A stretch of 64,000 nucleotides of DNA, taken from NCBI RefSeq assembly GCF_947507565.1, contig NC_089183.1:2046001-2110000 (forward strand). The letters are read 5' to 3'. The position numbers and the translations under genes were made by a program. This document shows, one piece after another, positions 53,807 through 64,000 of the stretch. Each line of letters begins with the position of its first letter. Position 1 is the first letter of the stretch. A model generated the notes under the pieces. That model saw nothing but the letters and a program-made list of their open reading frames with translations, did no database searches and had not been told where the DNA came from. This DNA is from Oscarella lobularis. Lineage: Eukaryota > Porifera > Homoscleromorpha > Homosclerophorida > Oscarellidae.

Positions 53807-54690
53807 CGTGAGGCCAAATCAAGATCACCGCGATCCTTGCGATAAAAATAATAATGCGAGCCTTTCAGAACCGATTCTGCCAAATTGTACACAGTTTGAG
53901 GGACTTAGAAGAAAGAACAAAAGAGATTCGGCAGCCCATTGCAGAGTGAACAACACAGAGCACGAACAGTTGAATAAGTCAACTGACTCATTCAGCAAGA
54001 TTTCATAATACAAATGAGACTCGCAATCGACGACATAGCTTAGACAAGCACCAATTGCCAATTGAGAAAGATTGCCTTTATTTAATTAAAGTCAGGTTTC
54101 GACGATCGATTGCTGAAAGTTTGAAACTTTGAAGATTTGTCCGGGAAAGTGCCGATGAATGTCGCAAAAGCAGAGGATGCGAACAAATCAACGGAGAGAA
54201 ATTAGGAACAGTTGAAAACAGAGCTTCGAGAAAATAAAGACAATATGCGCTCCTCTTCGTGCCATCAGACACAAAGTCCCAAAACGGAAGAAAAATCCTT
54301 GGATTAAGAAATTGCCAAAAAAGATGTTCTAGCAGGCCACAAACACGGTGGCCTACAACAAGAGTCCTCTTGTTTCTCCATTAAGACTTTTAATCCTGTG
54401 GACCATGTAGCTAAAAAACTGAGCGGATCATTGCTATCTTGAAATCCTTTTCAGTCTGAATGCGAAGAAGTCCAGCGTAAAGCATTGACAAAATTGGAGC
54501 AGCAATCGTTTCATCGCTGCACTCAAAAAACATAGAGAAAGAGCATCAGATAAAGAAGCGTAATTTCTCAAAGCGTGCTTGCCCAGCGAAAGGTCTGGTA
54601 CGGCTCCGCCCCAAATGTTCCTGAGAGCCAATTAGCGAAGGTGTGTCCTTACGCGCGTTAGCATCAACTCGGCGCGTACTTCAAACTCCA
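53807..54690. other. Intergenic, no gene seen
   Basis: A/T-rich sequence between the candidate secreted peptide and the RecQ-like remnant. No domain-bearing ORF and no repeat that matches elsewhere in the window. Confidence 0.35.
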
Positions 54691-56270
54691 ATGGCGCAGC
54701 TTTCACGCGTTCGTTCTTGTGTCAGTGGCAACGAACTCGAGGCAGAGGTGACGAAAGCCTTAGCGGAGCGTCTTCGGCTTCCCCGTTTTTGAGACGGGCA
54801 AATGAGAGCTGCGATTGCCGTCTTGAATGGTCACGATGTCGTTGTTACGATAGCGACAGGCGCCGGAAAGTCACTTTGTTACATCCTACCGGCAATTTGC
54901 CTTAGGGGACTGACGTTAGTTATCAGTCCACTAATAGCTCTGATGGAAGATCAGATTGACATTGTACAAACATCGTTGTTAATAACAGCTATCTGTTACT
55001 TCTTAGATAGGAAAATTAAAAGAGAAGCGTGTTCGGGCGCTCAAGATTGACCATGGAACCACAGACGCGGTGGCGTCAATACTGGAGGACCAAGGCCAGT
55101 GTATAGGTAATTCTTATACTGTCAATAACCAGCTGACAGTAGAACTGTTTTTGATGTCCCAGCTTTCGCTTCGCCAGAAGTGATTTCTTCCAAGATTTGA
55201 AAACAAGCATTGGCAAAGCGTTTTGCGTCTTTGGTCAAATTCGTTGCATTTGACGAAGCTCATCTTGTTTCCACATGGGGAGCAACATTTCGGTCGTCTT
55301 ACAATGACCTAACGTTCTTGCGAAGCCTTTTCCCGTCCGTTCCCTTCATTGCTCTTTCAGCCACTTTGCCTCCATCAGTCCGCTCAGTGTTATCAAGAGC
55401 TGTTGGAATTCGCAAAGATCACGAATTCATAAGCCTGCCCTAGATCGAAAAAACTTGTTTCACGCTGTGAAAACAGGAAGGTCTACAATGCAATTTCAAA
55501 GCTGTTGTTGCCTGCATTATAGATTCTGAGGATACATATAGCTGACGTTCCAAAGTGTTTGATATTTTGCCCGACTAAAGAAATGTGCCACGACGTATAC
55601 ACCTATTTGTGGAAGTCCATTCCTCCAGAAAGTATCCATAAAAGAAGATGGATGACGGTGTATCATGCCGTTATTAGTGAAAAGGGAAGACTAAAAGTCA
55701 ACAAGACTTTAGTCCCTTAGTTGTGAAGATAATAATAGCAACGTCTGCATTTGGTCTCGGAGTGGACATAAATGATATAACTTACGTCATGCTCTACGGA
55801 ATTCCCAGTGACGAATTGCAGCTTTGTCCGCTATTTGGAAGACGAGGGTGAGATCCTGCACTGCGTTGCTGTTGCATTCTGCAATTTCAGTCGCGGAGCT
55901 AAAGAGGGCAGACGGAAATTTGCAATTGTTTTCCTCTGGGGAGTTATGCCTGAGAGGGGTAATTCTACGACATATTCTTCATTCTCAAGAAATAGCCGAC
56001 GTTCCACCTCACGACTGCTGCTGCGTGTGCTCTGAAGGAAAATGGTGGGTGCCTCTGGCTTTCAAACGCGCCAATAATATTGGCGAACGCTCAGCTAAGC
56101 AAAGCCACCCAAGTCTTTCTGTTCCTAGAAAAACTGAACGGCAAATAAAAAAAGTCGTAAGAGAAGACCTACTCGAGTACAGATTGTCTTTATACTCTAA
56201 AGAGAACCTTTACAGAGGAATTGATGGCTTTTTTTCCTGTGAATTTAATAGAGAAAATTGAGAAAGGCCA
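54691..56270 (+). pseudogene. RecQ-like DNA helicase pseudogene
   Basis: Starts MAQLSRVRSC at 54691. The RecQ Q-motif region reads F-stop-DGQMRAAIAVLNG, where TGA at 54792-54794 replaces the expected Arg of FR.GQ. Then Walker A ATGAGKSLCYILPA, SPLIALMEDQI, the DEAH box (FVAFDEAHLVSTWG, about 55246-55290) and IALSATLPPSV. Distal blocks include KCLIFCPTKEMCHDVYTYLW and ATSAFGLGVDINDITYVM (about 55742-55795). Further stops (55198-55200, about 55441) and several frameshifts are present. RecQ helicases unwind 3'-5' DNA in recombination repair; this copy is dead. Confidence 0.75.
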
Positions 56271-56419
56271 CTTTCGTATAGAAACGTGTGAAGATCGCAA
56301 CAAATTACTAAAGAAATTGCTCCTAAAGTTCTTCAAATAATTCAGAAAGCTGAACGAATGGACAATCGTACCACCATGTTCTATTGACAAACGACGTCTA
56401 ATTCGTGCATCTGAAATAA

Positions 56420-58160
56420 AAACTTATTAACAGCTGTCTTCATGAGCAATGTCTCTGATAGTCGTAGTATCCCGAAGATACTTTATCAGCCACTGGTCTC
56501 CAACTGCTTTGACAAGACCTTTTGAATACGGTGCAAAGTACTTTTCGCCGTTTCGTTCAAGATTGACTTTTGTGACGCTCTTTTCATTTAAACATGTCAC
56601 TATTTCGGTGACGTCACCTTTGCTTTCGCAGATGTTATGTCGCTGAGGAACCTTCGAACACTGGAAAGTGCTCTTACAGAGTGAAGCAGCTTCTTGTAGG
56701 TCTTGTGCAGCGAGACTTATATTTCGCAGATGCTTCTCTGACGCATTTGCTCCTGATGAGCGCAGAGCACTTTTCAGAATTAAATTATGGTGCTAAATGG
56801 CTTGATCAATTGCCTTCCCCTTTCCCGCCATACCAGAGACATTGACGGTACGATTGTGGGTGACAACAAAGGCAACAGCGGCGGAGAAATTGGACTTTAA
56901 ACTAGCCAGCATGTTTGCCGCTTCTCTGCTGTAGTTCTTTCTTGCCGTAGCAAGAAAGTACGGCAGCCACCATTTCCAATGCATTATTATTGCTGGTTCA
57001 TCCTCATACCGAACAGCATGTCGAAGATCTCTATAGAGTAAGCCAGCGTGCAACAGCGAACGATGATCGGAGTATTCAGAGTCACATTCGCCAGCATCAC
57101 CGTTCCTAGGAATAGACACGACGCGACATACAAAGGCTGTCGCTACTTCCTTCATTGTTTCAAAGCTGTAAGGCTTTGAGTGTTTCCGCACTTCTTCATC
57201 AGATTCAAGAAAATTTGATAGCGACAAACAAAGAAAGCCATCTACTACATCTTGGATGAATTCGTCGCACGCCTGAAAATTTTTTCAATCTGCGCTTACA
57301 TTTCCACGATTCAAGAGATTTTTGATATGACTTAGCGAACCAATTCTGTCGGTTCGTTTCCAGAATAGGAGGAATATAACTCTCAAACATTCCCACATAA
57401 AGAAGTCTTCGGGTACCTCATTAACCCATTCAAGTCGCTCAAATGCATCGTAATCACAAATTCGCCTCTGTTTAGCATCGCGAATATTTGAGCATGTTTT
57501 CTGATCACCAACGATAACTTCGGGCCTCTCCCCTGTCCACCCTAAGTCTTTCGCAGACTGTGTAAGAATTTCGACGTTATTGTCAATGGTTCCTTCGTCA
57601 ACATCCATTAGGGCAAGACTACAGATTGTACTTTTAGATGTTGGGTGCTCTTCTCTCTTGTCCTTGAAGTCTACGTTCTCAAAAGAATCAAAATAAAGCG
57701 ACAGACACCTCATGACGTGAACTACAGCTCGATCGCCAAATGTCTTTTCATCTTCTGATGAGGGTAAAATATCTTCCGGAAGAAGTGAGCGTCGAGACGC
57801 CTGGGGCCCGTTTCCAAGCGCCAGCACCTCTTCGGGCGGCATGTTTTGAATAGAAACAGATAGGCGGCTAGTGAAGTCCCATGACTCAGTGTGACGAAGT
57901 TTACGCTCGTGTCTAACTTTTTTCTGAAAGTTCACGTTGTCGTACACGAGCATAAACCTTCCCGGGTGGGCACGAAACATTCTCTCTCTTTCACAGGCCA
58001 AATTTTGAAGCATATCCAGTGTTTGAGAGTAGCTTACGCAAAGACCTGTGTGATTCAGCAGCGTGAAAATATGCTTGTTTGCGGCATAAGAAAGAAGCAT
58101 GAAGCTGAGAAGCATTTGAATTCCACGTACTCGACTGTCTCATTTTCTACCTAATATTGC
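56420..58160 (-). pseudogene. DUF6589-like protein gene with two in-frame stops
   Basis: One continuous minus-strand frame from about 58115 to 56430 encodes about 560 residues. Motifs include FMLVYDNVNFQKKVRHERKL, VIVGDQKTCSNIRDAKQRR, RLEWVNEVPEDFF, YFLATARKNYSREAANMLAS and VTHNRTVNVSGMAGKGKAID. This order matches my recollection of DUF6589, a domain of unknown function common in fungal and invertebrate repetitive genes. The frame is broken only by TGA at 57285-57287 and TAG at 56793-56795, with no frameshift, so the loss is recent or the stops are mis-calls. The upstream part (58120-58400) is less clear. Confidence 0.6.
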
Positions 58161-58389
58161 AAGTACGCCCAAAGTCTTTGGTGAAGTCGCTAGAGTTGAT
58201 TCGTGGCAGTCTGAGGACGAACCAATGGATGATATAAAATGGCTCACATTTGGACATTTCCTGGAAATTCCGAAAGAAGGCTGCTTAGAGAATAGTCTCT
58301 AAGTAGATCTGTGAAACTGCCGCTGCCTGCAAAAAGGCCGTGAGATGTATGGCGGTATATTTGTGTCAAAAATAAGAGCTTGAAGTAAC

Positions 58390-58935
58390 AACAGGACTTC
58401 GAAGCAACAACGTTGTTGTTATGTTCAAAGCAACAACGTTTCGGTGTTGTTGTTTCGAAGTCATGCTGTTGTTGCTTCGAAGTGCTATATTGTTGTTGCT
58501 TCGAAGTGCTATTGTTGCTTCGAAGTCATGTTGTTGTTGCTTCGAAGTGCTATTGTTGCTTCGAAGTCATGTTGTTGTTGCTTCGAAGTGCTGTTGTTGC
58601 TTCGAAGTCATGCTGTTGTTGCTTCGAAGTGCTATATTGTTGTTGCTTCGAAGTGCTATTGTTGCTTCGAAGTCATGTTGTTGTTGCTTCGAAGTGCTAT
58701 TGTTGCTTCGAAGTCATGTTGTTGTTGCTTCGAAGTGCTGTTGTTGCTTCGAAGTCATGTTGTTGTTGCTTCGAAGTGCTATTGTTGCTTCGAAGTCATG
58801 TTGTTGTTTCTTCGAAGTGCTATTGTTGCTTCGAAGTCATGTTGTTGTTGCTTCGAAGTACTATTGTTGCTTCGAAGTACTGTTGTTGCTTCGAAGTACT
58901 GTTGTTGCTTCGAAGTACTGTTGTTGCTTCGAATT
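58390..58935. repeat. Minisatellite rich in TTCGAA (about 540 bp)
   Basis: Tandem GTTGTTGCTTCGAAGT units with alternating tails (GCTATT, CATGTT, GCTGTT, ACT) in 18-39-bp composite units. TTCGAA is a palindrome repeated about 30 times. All three plus frames are open across it, which makes long false ORFs (LLLRSHVVVASK-type) and fuses one of them to the integrase-like gene. I do not call these coding. Confidence 0.8.
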
Positions 58936-58960
58936 AAGTGCTGTAACAAATGCACGAATA

Positions 58961-60504
58961 ATGAAAAACGCATGCGCAGCAGAAATGGCTGATTTTCCAC
59001 GCGCAAAGGAGGCTCTCTTGAATCGCTTAGAGGCAATTCTGGCCGACGTTAACAACTTTTTCGATGCAGCAGCTTTTCCTGACTTCATTGAGAGCATTCG
59101 CACTCGTTTTCAAAGCCTATTTAGGACGGCAATGAACATAAATGCTACAGTTACTCTTCCAGAGAGTGTCTTTGAACAAATTGCGCAAAGCATTGCTTTG
59201 CTGGACAGTCAGCCAGAAATTGAAGACGGCTCGTCTACCTCCTACCACTGTGAAGTGAAAAGCACGGGCGAGAGAGGAAGAAGTCGTTTTGTCATAACGA
59301 GGGATCAGCTGGAGTACTTATTAGCGAACGATTTCAGTATTTCAAAAATTGCGTTACTTTTGGGAGTGTCTCCATCGACGATTCGCCGCCGCATGGCGCA
59401 GTTTGGCATTAGTGTTGCGGATACCTACACCGTCGTATCGGATGAGCAGTTGACTGAAGAGATTCGAGACGTAAAGACTAATCATCCCAACAGCGGATAT
59501 CGGGCTGCGTGGAGTCAACTCCGTTCGAAAGGCATCAAAGTTCCTGTTCACAGAGTGAGGCTACTTTGCCTGCGCATTGATCCTGTTGGAGTAGCAACGC
59601 GCTGAATGTCGACCATTGAGCGACGAACGTATAGAGTTGCAGGTCCTAATTCTCTTTGGCACATCGACGGCAACCATAAGCTGATACGGTTAGAATCAAT
59701 GTATTCAAATTTAGATAAATTATTCTTTTTTTAGGTGGCGCATTGTTGTACACGGCGGCATTGATGGATTTAGCCGACGAATTGTCTTCATGCATTGTTC
59801 GGCAAACAATAAAGCTACTACCGTTTATCACTACTTTTAGAAGAGCTGCTCGCCGTTTCGGTCTTCCTTCGAGAGTCAGATCGGATCGAGGAGGCGAAAA
59901 TCGGTTTGTATCACTTTACATGCTGTCTCATCCTCTCAGGGGTCCTCGACGTGGAAGTTTTATAACGGGACGCTCAGTTCATAATCAACAAATAGAGCGC
60001 TTTTGGCGCGACTATTTCTATCAGGTACATGGTAATAGCTGCACAGCAACATTTAGAATAACTCGGTTTCTTCAGGTTCGATCTCTTTACTATCAAATTT
60101 TTACATTTTTGGAAGATAAGGAAAGACTAGATCCATGTTCTGAAAGGGACTTAGCTTGTCTTCACCACATCTTTATTCCTCGACTAGAACGAGATCTTCA
60201 GCAATTTCAAAGCGCTTGGAACCTTCACTCTCTTTCTTCGGAACACTGCAGATTCCCTAATCAATTGTGGATAGAAGGAATGCATTCTTCTGCCAACTCT
60301 GGTCTAACGTGCGCAAATGAGCTGTTTCACGCCGTTGGGGACCATGCTTCTAGTTATGATCTCAATGTTGATGGGCTGATCCCTACAAACACTGACGCCG
60401 TCGTTGTTCCTGAAGATGACGTGTCACATGAACAGCGTCATTTACTGGAGGCGTCATTCGATCCTTTGGCTGAAAGCAAAATTACGGAATCGACATTTAT
60501 TTGA
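58961..60504 (+). pseudogene. Integrase-like (rve/DDE superfamily) gene, broken
   Basis: The ATG at 58961 (MKNACAAEMADF) is chosen because everything upstream is minisatellite. An N-terminal helical region is followed by a helix-turn-helix (SISKIALLLGVSPSTIRRRM). A TGA at 59603-59605 precedes STIERRTYRVAGPNSLWHID. A 48-bp intron (about 59688-59734) then gives [20 protein letters not shown]. After a stop and frameshift near 59837 come [27 protein letters not shown] and an open frame to 60504. The acidic residues of HID, RSD and QIERF fit the integrase catalytic triad. Such HTH-integrase genes are common, probably transposon-derived, in invertebrate genomes. Confidence 0.7.
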
Positions 60505-60636
60505 ATGCTCGCGAAATGCTGTCACAGTAATTTATTAATTCAAACACAAGTTTGTAACCGCACCTTCTACGATTCATCCGCTAGGTATCCGGGACCCAAG
60601 TACATTAGGGACACTTCTGCACGTGGCGAGCGCAAA

Positions 60637-63600
60637 ATGAGCAAAAAGTCGCTGAAGAAAGCCCTGTTGGCGTCTTTAGAAAGAATGAAGAAAGATTTGG
60701 AAGAGTTAGGCTCAGATAACGACAGCGACGCTGAAGAGGACGGGCTGGATTCGCCGCGAGTAGAACGAAGAAGCGCGACGAGTGGCCATGCGTCCAATAG
60801 CCATTCGCTGCAGTTTACACCAAGCTCTGCTTCATACGCAGAGCAGCAAAGGCTTTTTGGGCCAAGAAGAACTTCGTCTGGACGAAAAGGAAAGGGAAAA
60901 AAGCGCAGTCACGACGGCGCAATTGGCCAGCGAACGTGGACCCGGAAATTTGTGTGCCTTCGAAACCAAAGTGACTTTTCTGCTCCTAAAGCAGCTGAAA
61001 AAGCAGTATTGATGGGAATGAATCTCGGTGAACGACGTCTCACTTTCGGTGTCAAGTCAACCGCGACAGATGTTGACAAGACCCTAAAAGAAGCCTATCC
61101 AGCCTTAGCGCTTGTTGGTGGCTACACCCTCTTAGTGACAGACGTCCAACATGGGAACCGGAATCTTATTCCACTGAAGCCGCCTTACGATGTCGCGTCA
61201 CTGAAATCGCAGAGTGAAAGTCAAAACATTTATATACGGCCTCTTCAGGAGAGCATTCCTAGAAAACATGTGGGCCTTCCAGAAGAAGATAACAAGAAGG
61301 TTATAGAGTTGACAATGCCAAGCGCGTCACAGAAGTTATATGGTTTTCTTTTTACTGAAGGAAGCGGTAGAAGACACCTGTCGCAAGTGCCATGCAAAAC
61401 TTCCAATGGCAAAACTGATCGCACATGTTGGAAACTGTTCAAAGTTTGATAACAGTTTAACCAATTAATTTTTGATGTTAATATTGCTTATTGTAGGCAA
61501 GGTGGCAGCGATTTTCGAGTGGTCGCAGAAGCAAGTCCTGAAAAGGTTGATTTGACGAAGGATGATAACGAGATTGAGATGCGCAGCAGCATTCACTCAG
61601 AATTGCTTACGCAGGTATGTACTATATGTTTGAAACGGTTTCTCTTTTCAAAAACATTTTTTTAATTTATTGAAGAGGCGAACCCTTATCCGGGAGCAAG
61701 ACGAAGCATATGCTCTATCTCTTGCTGCCGATGAAGAAAAGGTTCTCAGTTTTGATACTGCTTAGTAGCGCATTGTCTAAATGTGACTTTAGGATCGACA
61801 ATTTGAACTACATCGAAGAGAAGAATTCGAGCGAGAAGCTGAAAAATCGGCTAGAATTAATGTATGTATTTATGCTCACTACGTAGCTCATTGTGTCTTA
61901 AAAAAAATTTAAATATATGATCGAAGACGAAAAAGAAGCTTTTGCTGCTTTGCTGCCAGAGGAACCCTACGACGAGGATTACGACTGCGCGACTGTAAAA
62001 GTTAGGCTGCCCTCAAGCACTGAAATAAGCCGCCGCTTTTCATTGCTCACTTGCAACCTAAACGTAAAGTTTTCTCATTACTTTCAGTTTTCTTAGTCAC
62101 GGGTAATTTGTTTTGTGCAGGACGTACTTGTGTGGGTGGCATCGCACAAAGACTCGCCCGAGATAGACTCCTCACGCCTCATGAATCGAATGAGTCGTGG
62201 AAGACCGCAGCCGTTTACGGACATAGACATGACAACTATCGTTATCTGAAGTTTTTGGAGGGGCAACGAATATCAATTTGGTTTGTGTGGTATGCCATGC
62301 ATTTATCTAGGCAAACACTTTTTTAAGCTTCAGTGCTCTTTTAGACCGTCAAATCTGACAGTGATCCACATGGAAAAGAAGATGTGAAAGAAAATAAAAA
62401 GTAATGTTCTTGTGTATGATAGTGTAGCTCAGTTTTCTGCTCTCAGCATTCTTCCAAATGAGTTTCCAAATTTGGAAAGCATAGTGAGACATCTGCAAAC
62501 TCTCCTCCGAGACACGCCAACTGTAGATGACGATGGGATCATGGACTACACTGAAAGTAAACGTCTCTCCGTCCGTCGAGCATTTCTTTTGCAGGACGCT
62601 CTTCTATTTGCGGCTCACAAAAAATTTGATCCAACTCGATATCCAACTGTAGTAGATTTTGAAATTGACTTAGTATTGTTTAAAACTCGTTTATGCAAGT
62701 TACCTTTATTGGAGAAGGCGCAGTTGACACAGGAGGATGCCGCCGGGAATTCTGGCGTCTTGTCGCCGAACTGGCGAATGAAAAGTTGTTTTGGGGCAGT
62801 GAACATGCTCGCGTTCCCAGACAAGATTCAGCGGCAGTCATTGTAAAAAACAACGATGCGTATCATGCTGTTATATATTAGCGTGTTTAAGGCGAAGCAC
62901 TTCGAATCTCTGGGAAAGCTCATAGCGATGAGTCTTTCGCAAGACGGATCCGGTTTTCCTTTCCTTTCTGCAACGACGTACAAGTACATTGTTGGAGGAG
63001 ATATCTCCCGACTAAACCCGACAGACGAAGAAGTCCCCGACATTGAAATTAGGCAACTAGTTGCTCTGGTTAGAAATGCGTCTGCTGTTTAAGAAAAGTA
63101 AAACTTTCTGAAATAGATTGTTAATACTGACGACGAGAACACTCTCCGGAACGTTGTTAAGGAGGAGAGCGCAATTGACTTGATTGCAAAAGCAGGCTAC
63201 AACTGTCCACTTATCTCCATAACGATGGACAAAAAAAAGAACTTGATCAAATGCCTCAGGCTTTGGTCAGCGATTCTCTGTGTTAAAGCCGAATTAGACC
63301 AGCTTTGTACTGGGCTGAAAACGATGGGTGTTCTCGATATCATGAAAACACATTCAAAGCAAATAAAACGGTACTTTTGCTTGGGAAAGGAAAAGCTCAC
63401 GGCAGGTATAGCACTAAAATTTTGCGTAATTGCTTTAGAAGCACTGTTTTAGAAAAACTGTTAAAATTATTTGAAACAGTCGTGTACGTGGAAAAGGGAC
63501 ACAACGAAGAGCAATGGCAGAGCGAAACCGCGACGTACTTGATGTTTGAAAGATATCTTGACAATTGCGAAGGTAATCCGAAATAATAAATTTTACTTAC

Positions 63601-63853
63601 ACAAGAAACGTACTTCATAGATTTAACTGATGGATTCTGCTCCTTGGAAGAAGTGCTCGCGTTCTTTACTGGAGCTTCTAGAATTCCACCATTGGGCTTT
63701 GGAAAGACAGCGATGCTAAAGTTCTCAAACACGTCAATTCTGCCAACTGCCAACACGTGTTCTGTCGTTTTAACCTTGCCTTCACAACATCCGGATGATG
63801 CAACGTTTTTTGAAAAGCTCAATTTTGGACTGGCACACTTTGGCCAAATTTGA
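60637..63853 (+). CDS. HECT-type E3 ubiquitin ligase (G2E3-like)
   Basis: Start MSKKSLKKALLASLERMKKD at 60637. A long first exon ends near 61441. Then short exons: GGSDFRVVAEASPEK; a UIM-like QDEAYALSLAADEE (about 61677-61740); DRQFELHRREEFEREAE; and a UBX-like ATVKVRLPSSTEISRRF. The HECT region includes VTFIGEGAVDTGGCRREFWR (about 62698-62757), LGKLIAMSLSQDGSGFPFLS and the C-terminal lobe LAFFTGASRIPPLGFGK with the catalytic cysteine in LPTANTCSVVLTLP. It transfers ubiquitin to substrates; UIM and UBX-like parts suggest ubiquitin or p97 contacts. The frame moves by one base near 62795 between LFWGSE and NMLAF, and one join near 62650 is unclear, so it may be damaged. AATAAA at about 63975. 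Confidence 0.65.
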
Positions 63854-64000
63854 TTTATCGGCCGCCTCACCTCATTGACACTACTGCAGTGATTACTTGT
63901 GTTGTGTTAGGATTGCGTTTCTTAGCTGCAATCACGCTTGTAGCTGCAATCACGCTTGTAGCTTGTTTCTCGAATAAAAATTGCAAAATATCTTCTTTCT

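Noticed and set aside
58413-58992. Long Cys/Leu/Val-rich ORFs in all plus frames
   Set aside because: They are translations of the TTCGAA minisatellite; openness in all frames shows the repeat, not coding, is the cause.
1-64000. CRISPR arrays, bacterial operons, tRNA or rRNA genes
   Set aside because: No regularly spaced identical repeats with unique spacers, no ribosome-binding-site-led operons, and no cloverleaf or rRNA-like sequence were noticed. Short introns and animal domains point to a eukaryote.

Overview
The window looks like a piece of an animal nuclear genome. Introns are very short (about 40-70 bp, GT-AG), coding exons carry metazoan domain combinations (BTB-BACK-Kelch, death domain with NB-ARC and TPR, LRR with death domains, Kazal/Ig-like/C-type lectin, HECT), and much of the sequence is transposon. 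The gene content (expanded death-fold and G2E3-like HECT genes, cysteine-knot secreted peptides, tiny introns) fits a marine invertebrate. A sponge is my best guess, but this is inference and not proven by any single marker.

Layout. 0-1 kb: broken pieces of a secreted-protein gene. 1.1-4.2 kb: three copies of a non-autonomous Helentron-like repeat, one split by a Tc1/mariner-type MITE. 4.2-8.2 kb: two minus-strand 14-cysteine secreted peptide genes. 5.6-10.8 kb: two tandem intronless BTB-BACK-Kelch genes. 12-21 kb: three loci of a coiled-coil/protein-kinase family, two with Kelch exons. Of these, 12.1-13.7 kb looks intact, 15.5-18.7 kb is broken by a stop and a MITE, and 19.4-21 kb is a pseudogene with a different MITE in the same exon. 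21.6-26.2 kb: a death domain-NB-ARC-TPR gene. 26.7-27.7 kb: a spectrin-repeat pseudogene. 30.5-33.3 kb: two more Helentron-like copies, one holding a 1.2-kb foldback element. 35.6-37.9 kb: an LRR gene with two C-terminal death domains and one in-frame stop. 38.3-39.7 kb: a truncated fourth Kelch/coiled-coil copy. 40-43.9 kb: a secreted protein with Kazal, Ig-like and C-type lectin parts around about 130 perfect pentapeptide repeats. 45.3-46.7 kb: an extracellular-domain pseudogene. 47.6-52.95 kb: a decayed DIRS-type tyrosine-recombinase retrotransposon with inverted terminal repeats. 54.7-60.5 kb: RecQ-like helicase, DUF6589-like and integrase-like pseudogenes beside a TTCGAA-rich minisatellite. 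60.6-63.9 kb: a HECT ubiquitin ligase gene.

The main result is the gene at 39956-43935. Its large exon encodes an uninterrupted pentapeptide-repeat solenoid (five-residue pattern with N at position 2 and S/T at position 4), so that about half of the repeats are also N-glycosylation sequons. It ends in a C-type lectin domain. I do not know of a described animal protein built this way.

The window also shows active gene birth and decay: tandem duplication, dispersed paralogues, MITEs inserted in coding exons with clean target-site duplications, and many single in-frame stops in otherwise open frames. Some single-base frameshifts could be assembly errors, and I flag these where they occur.
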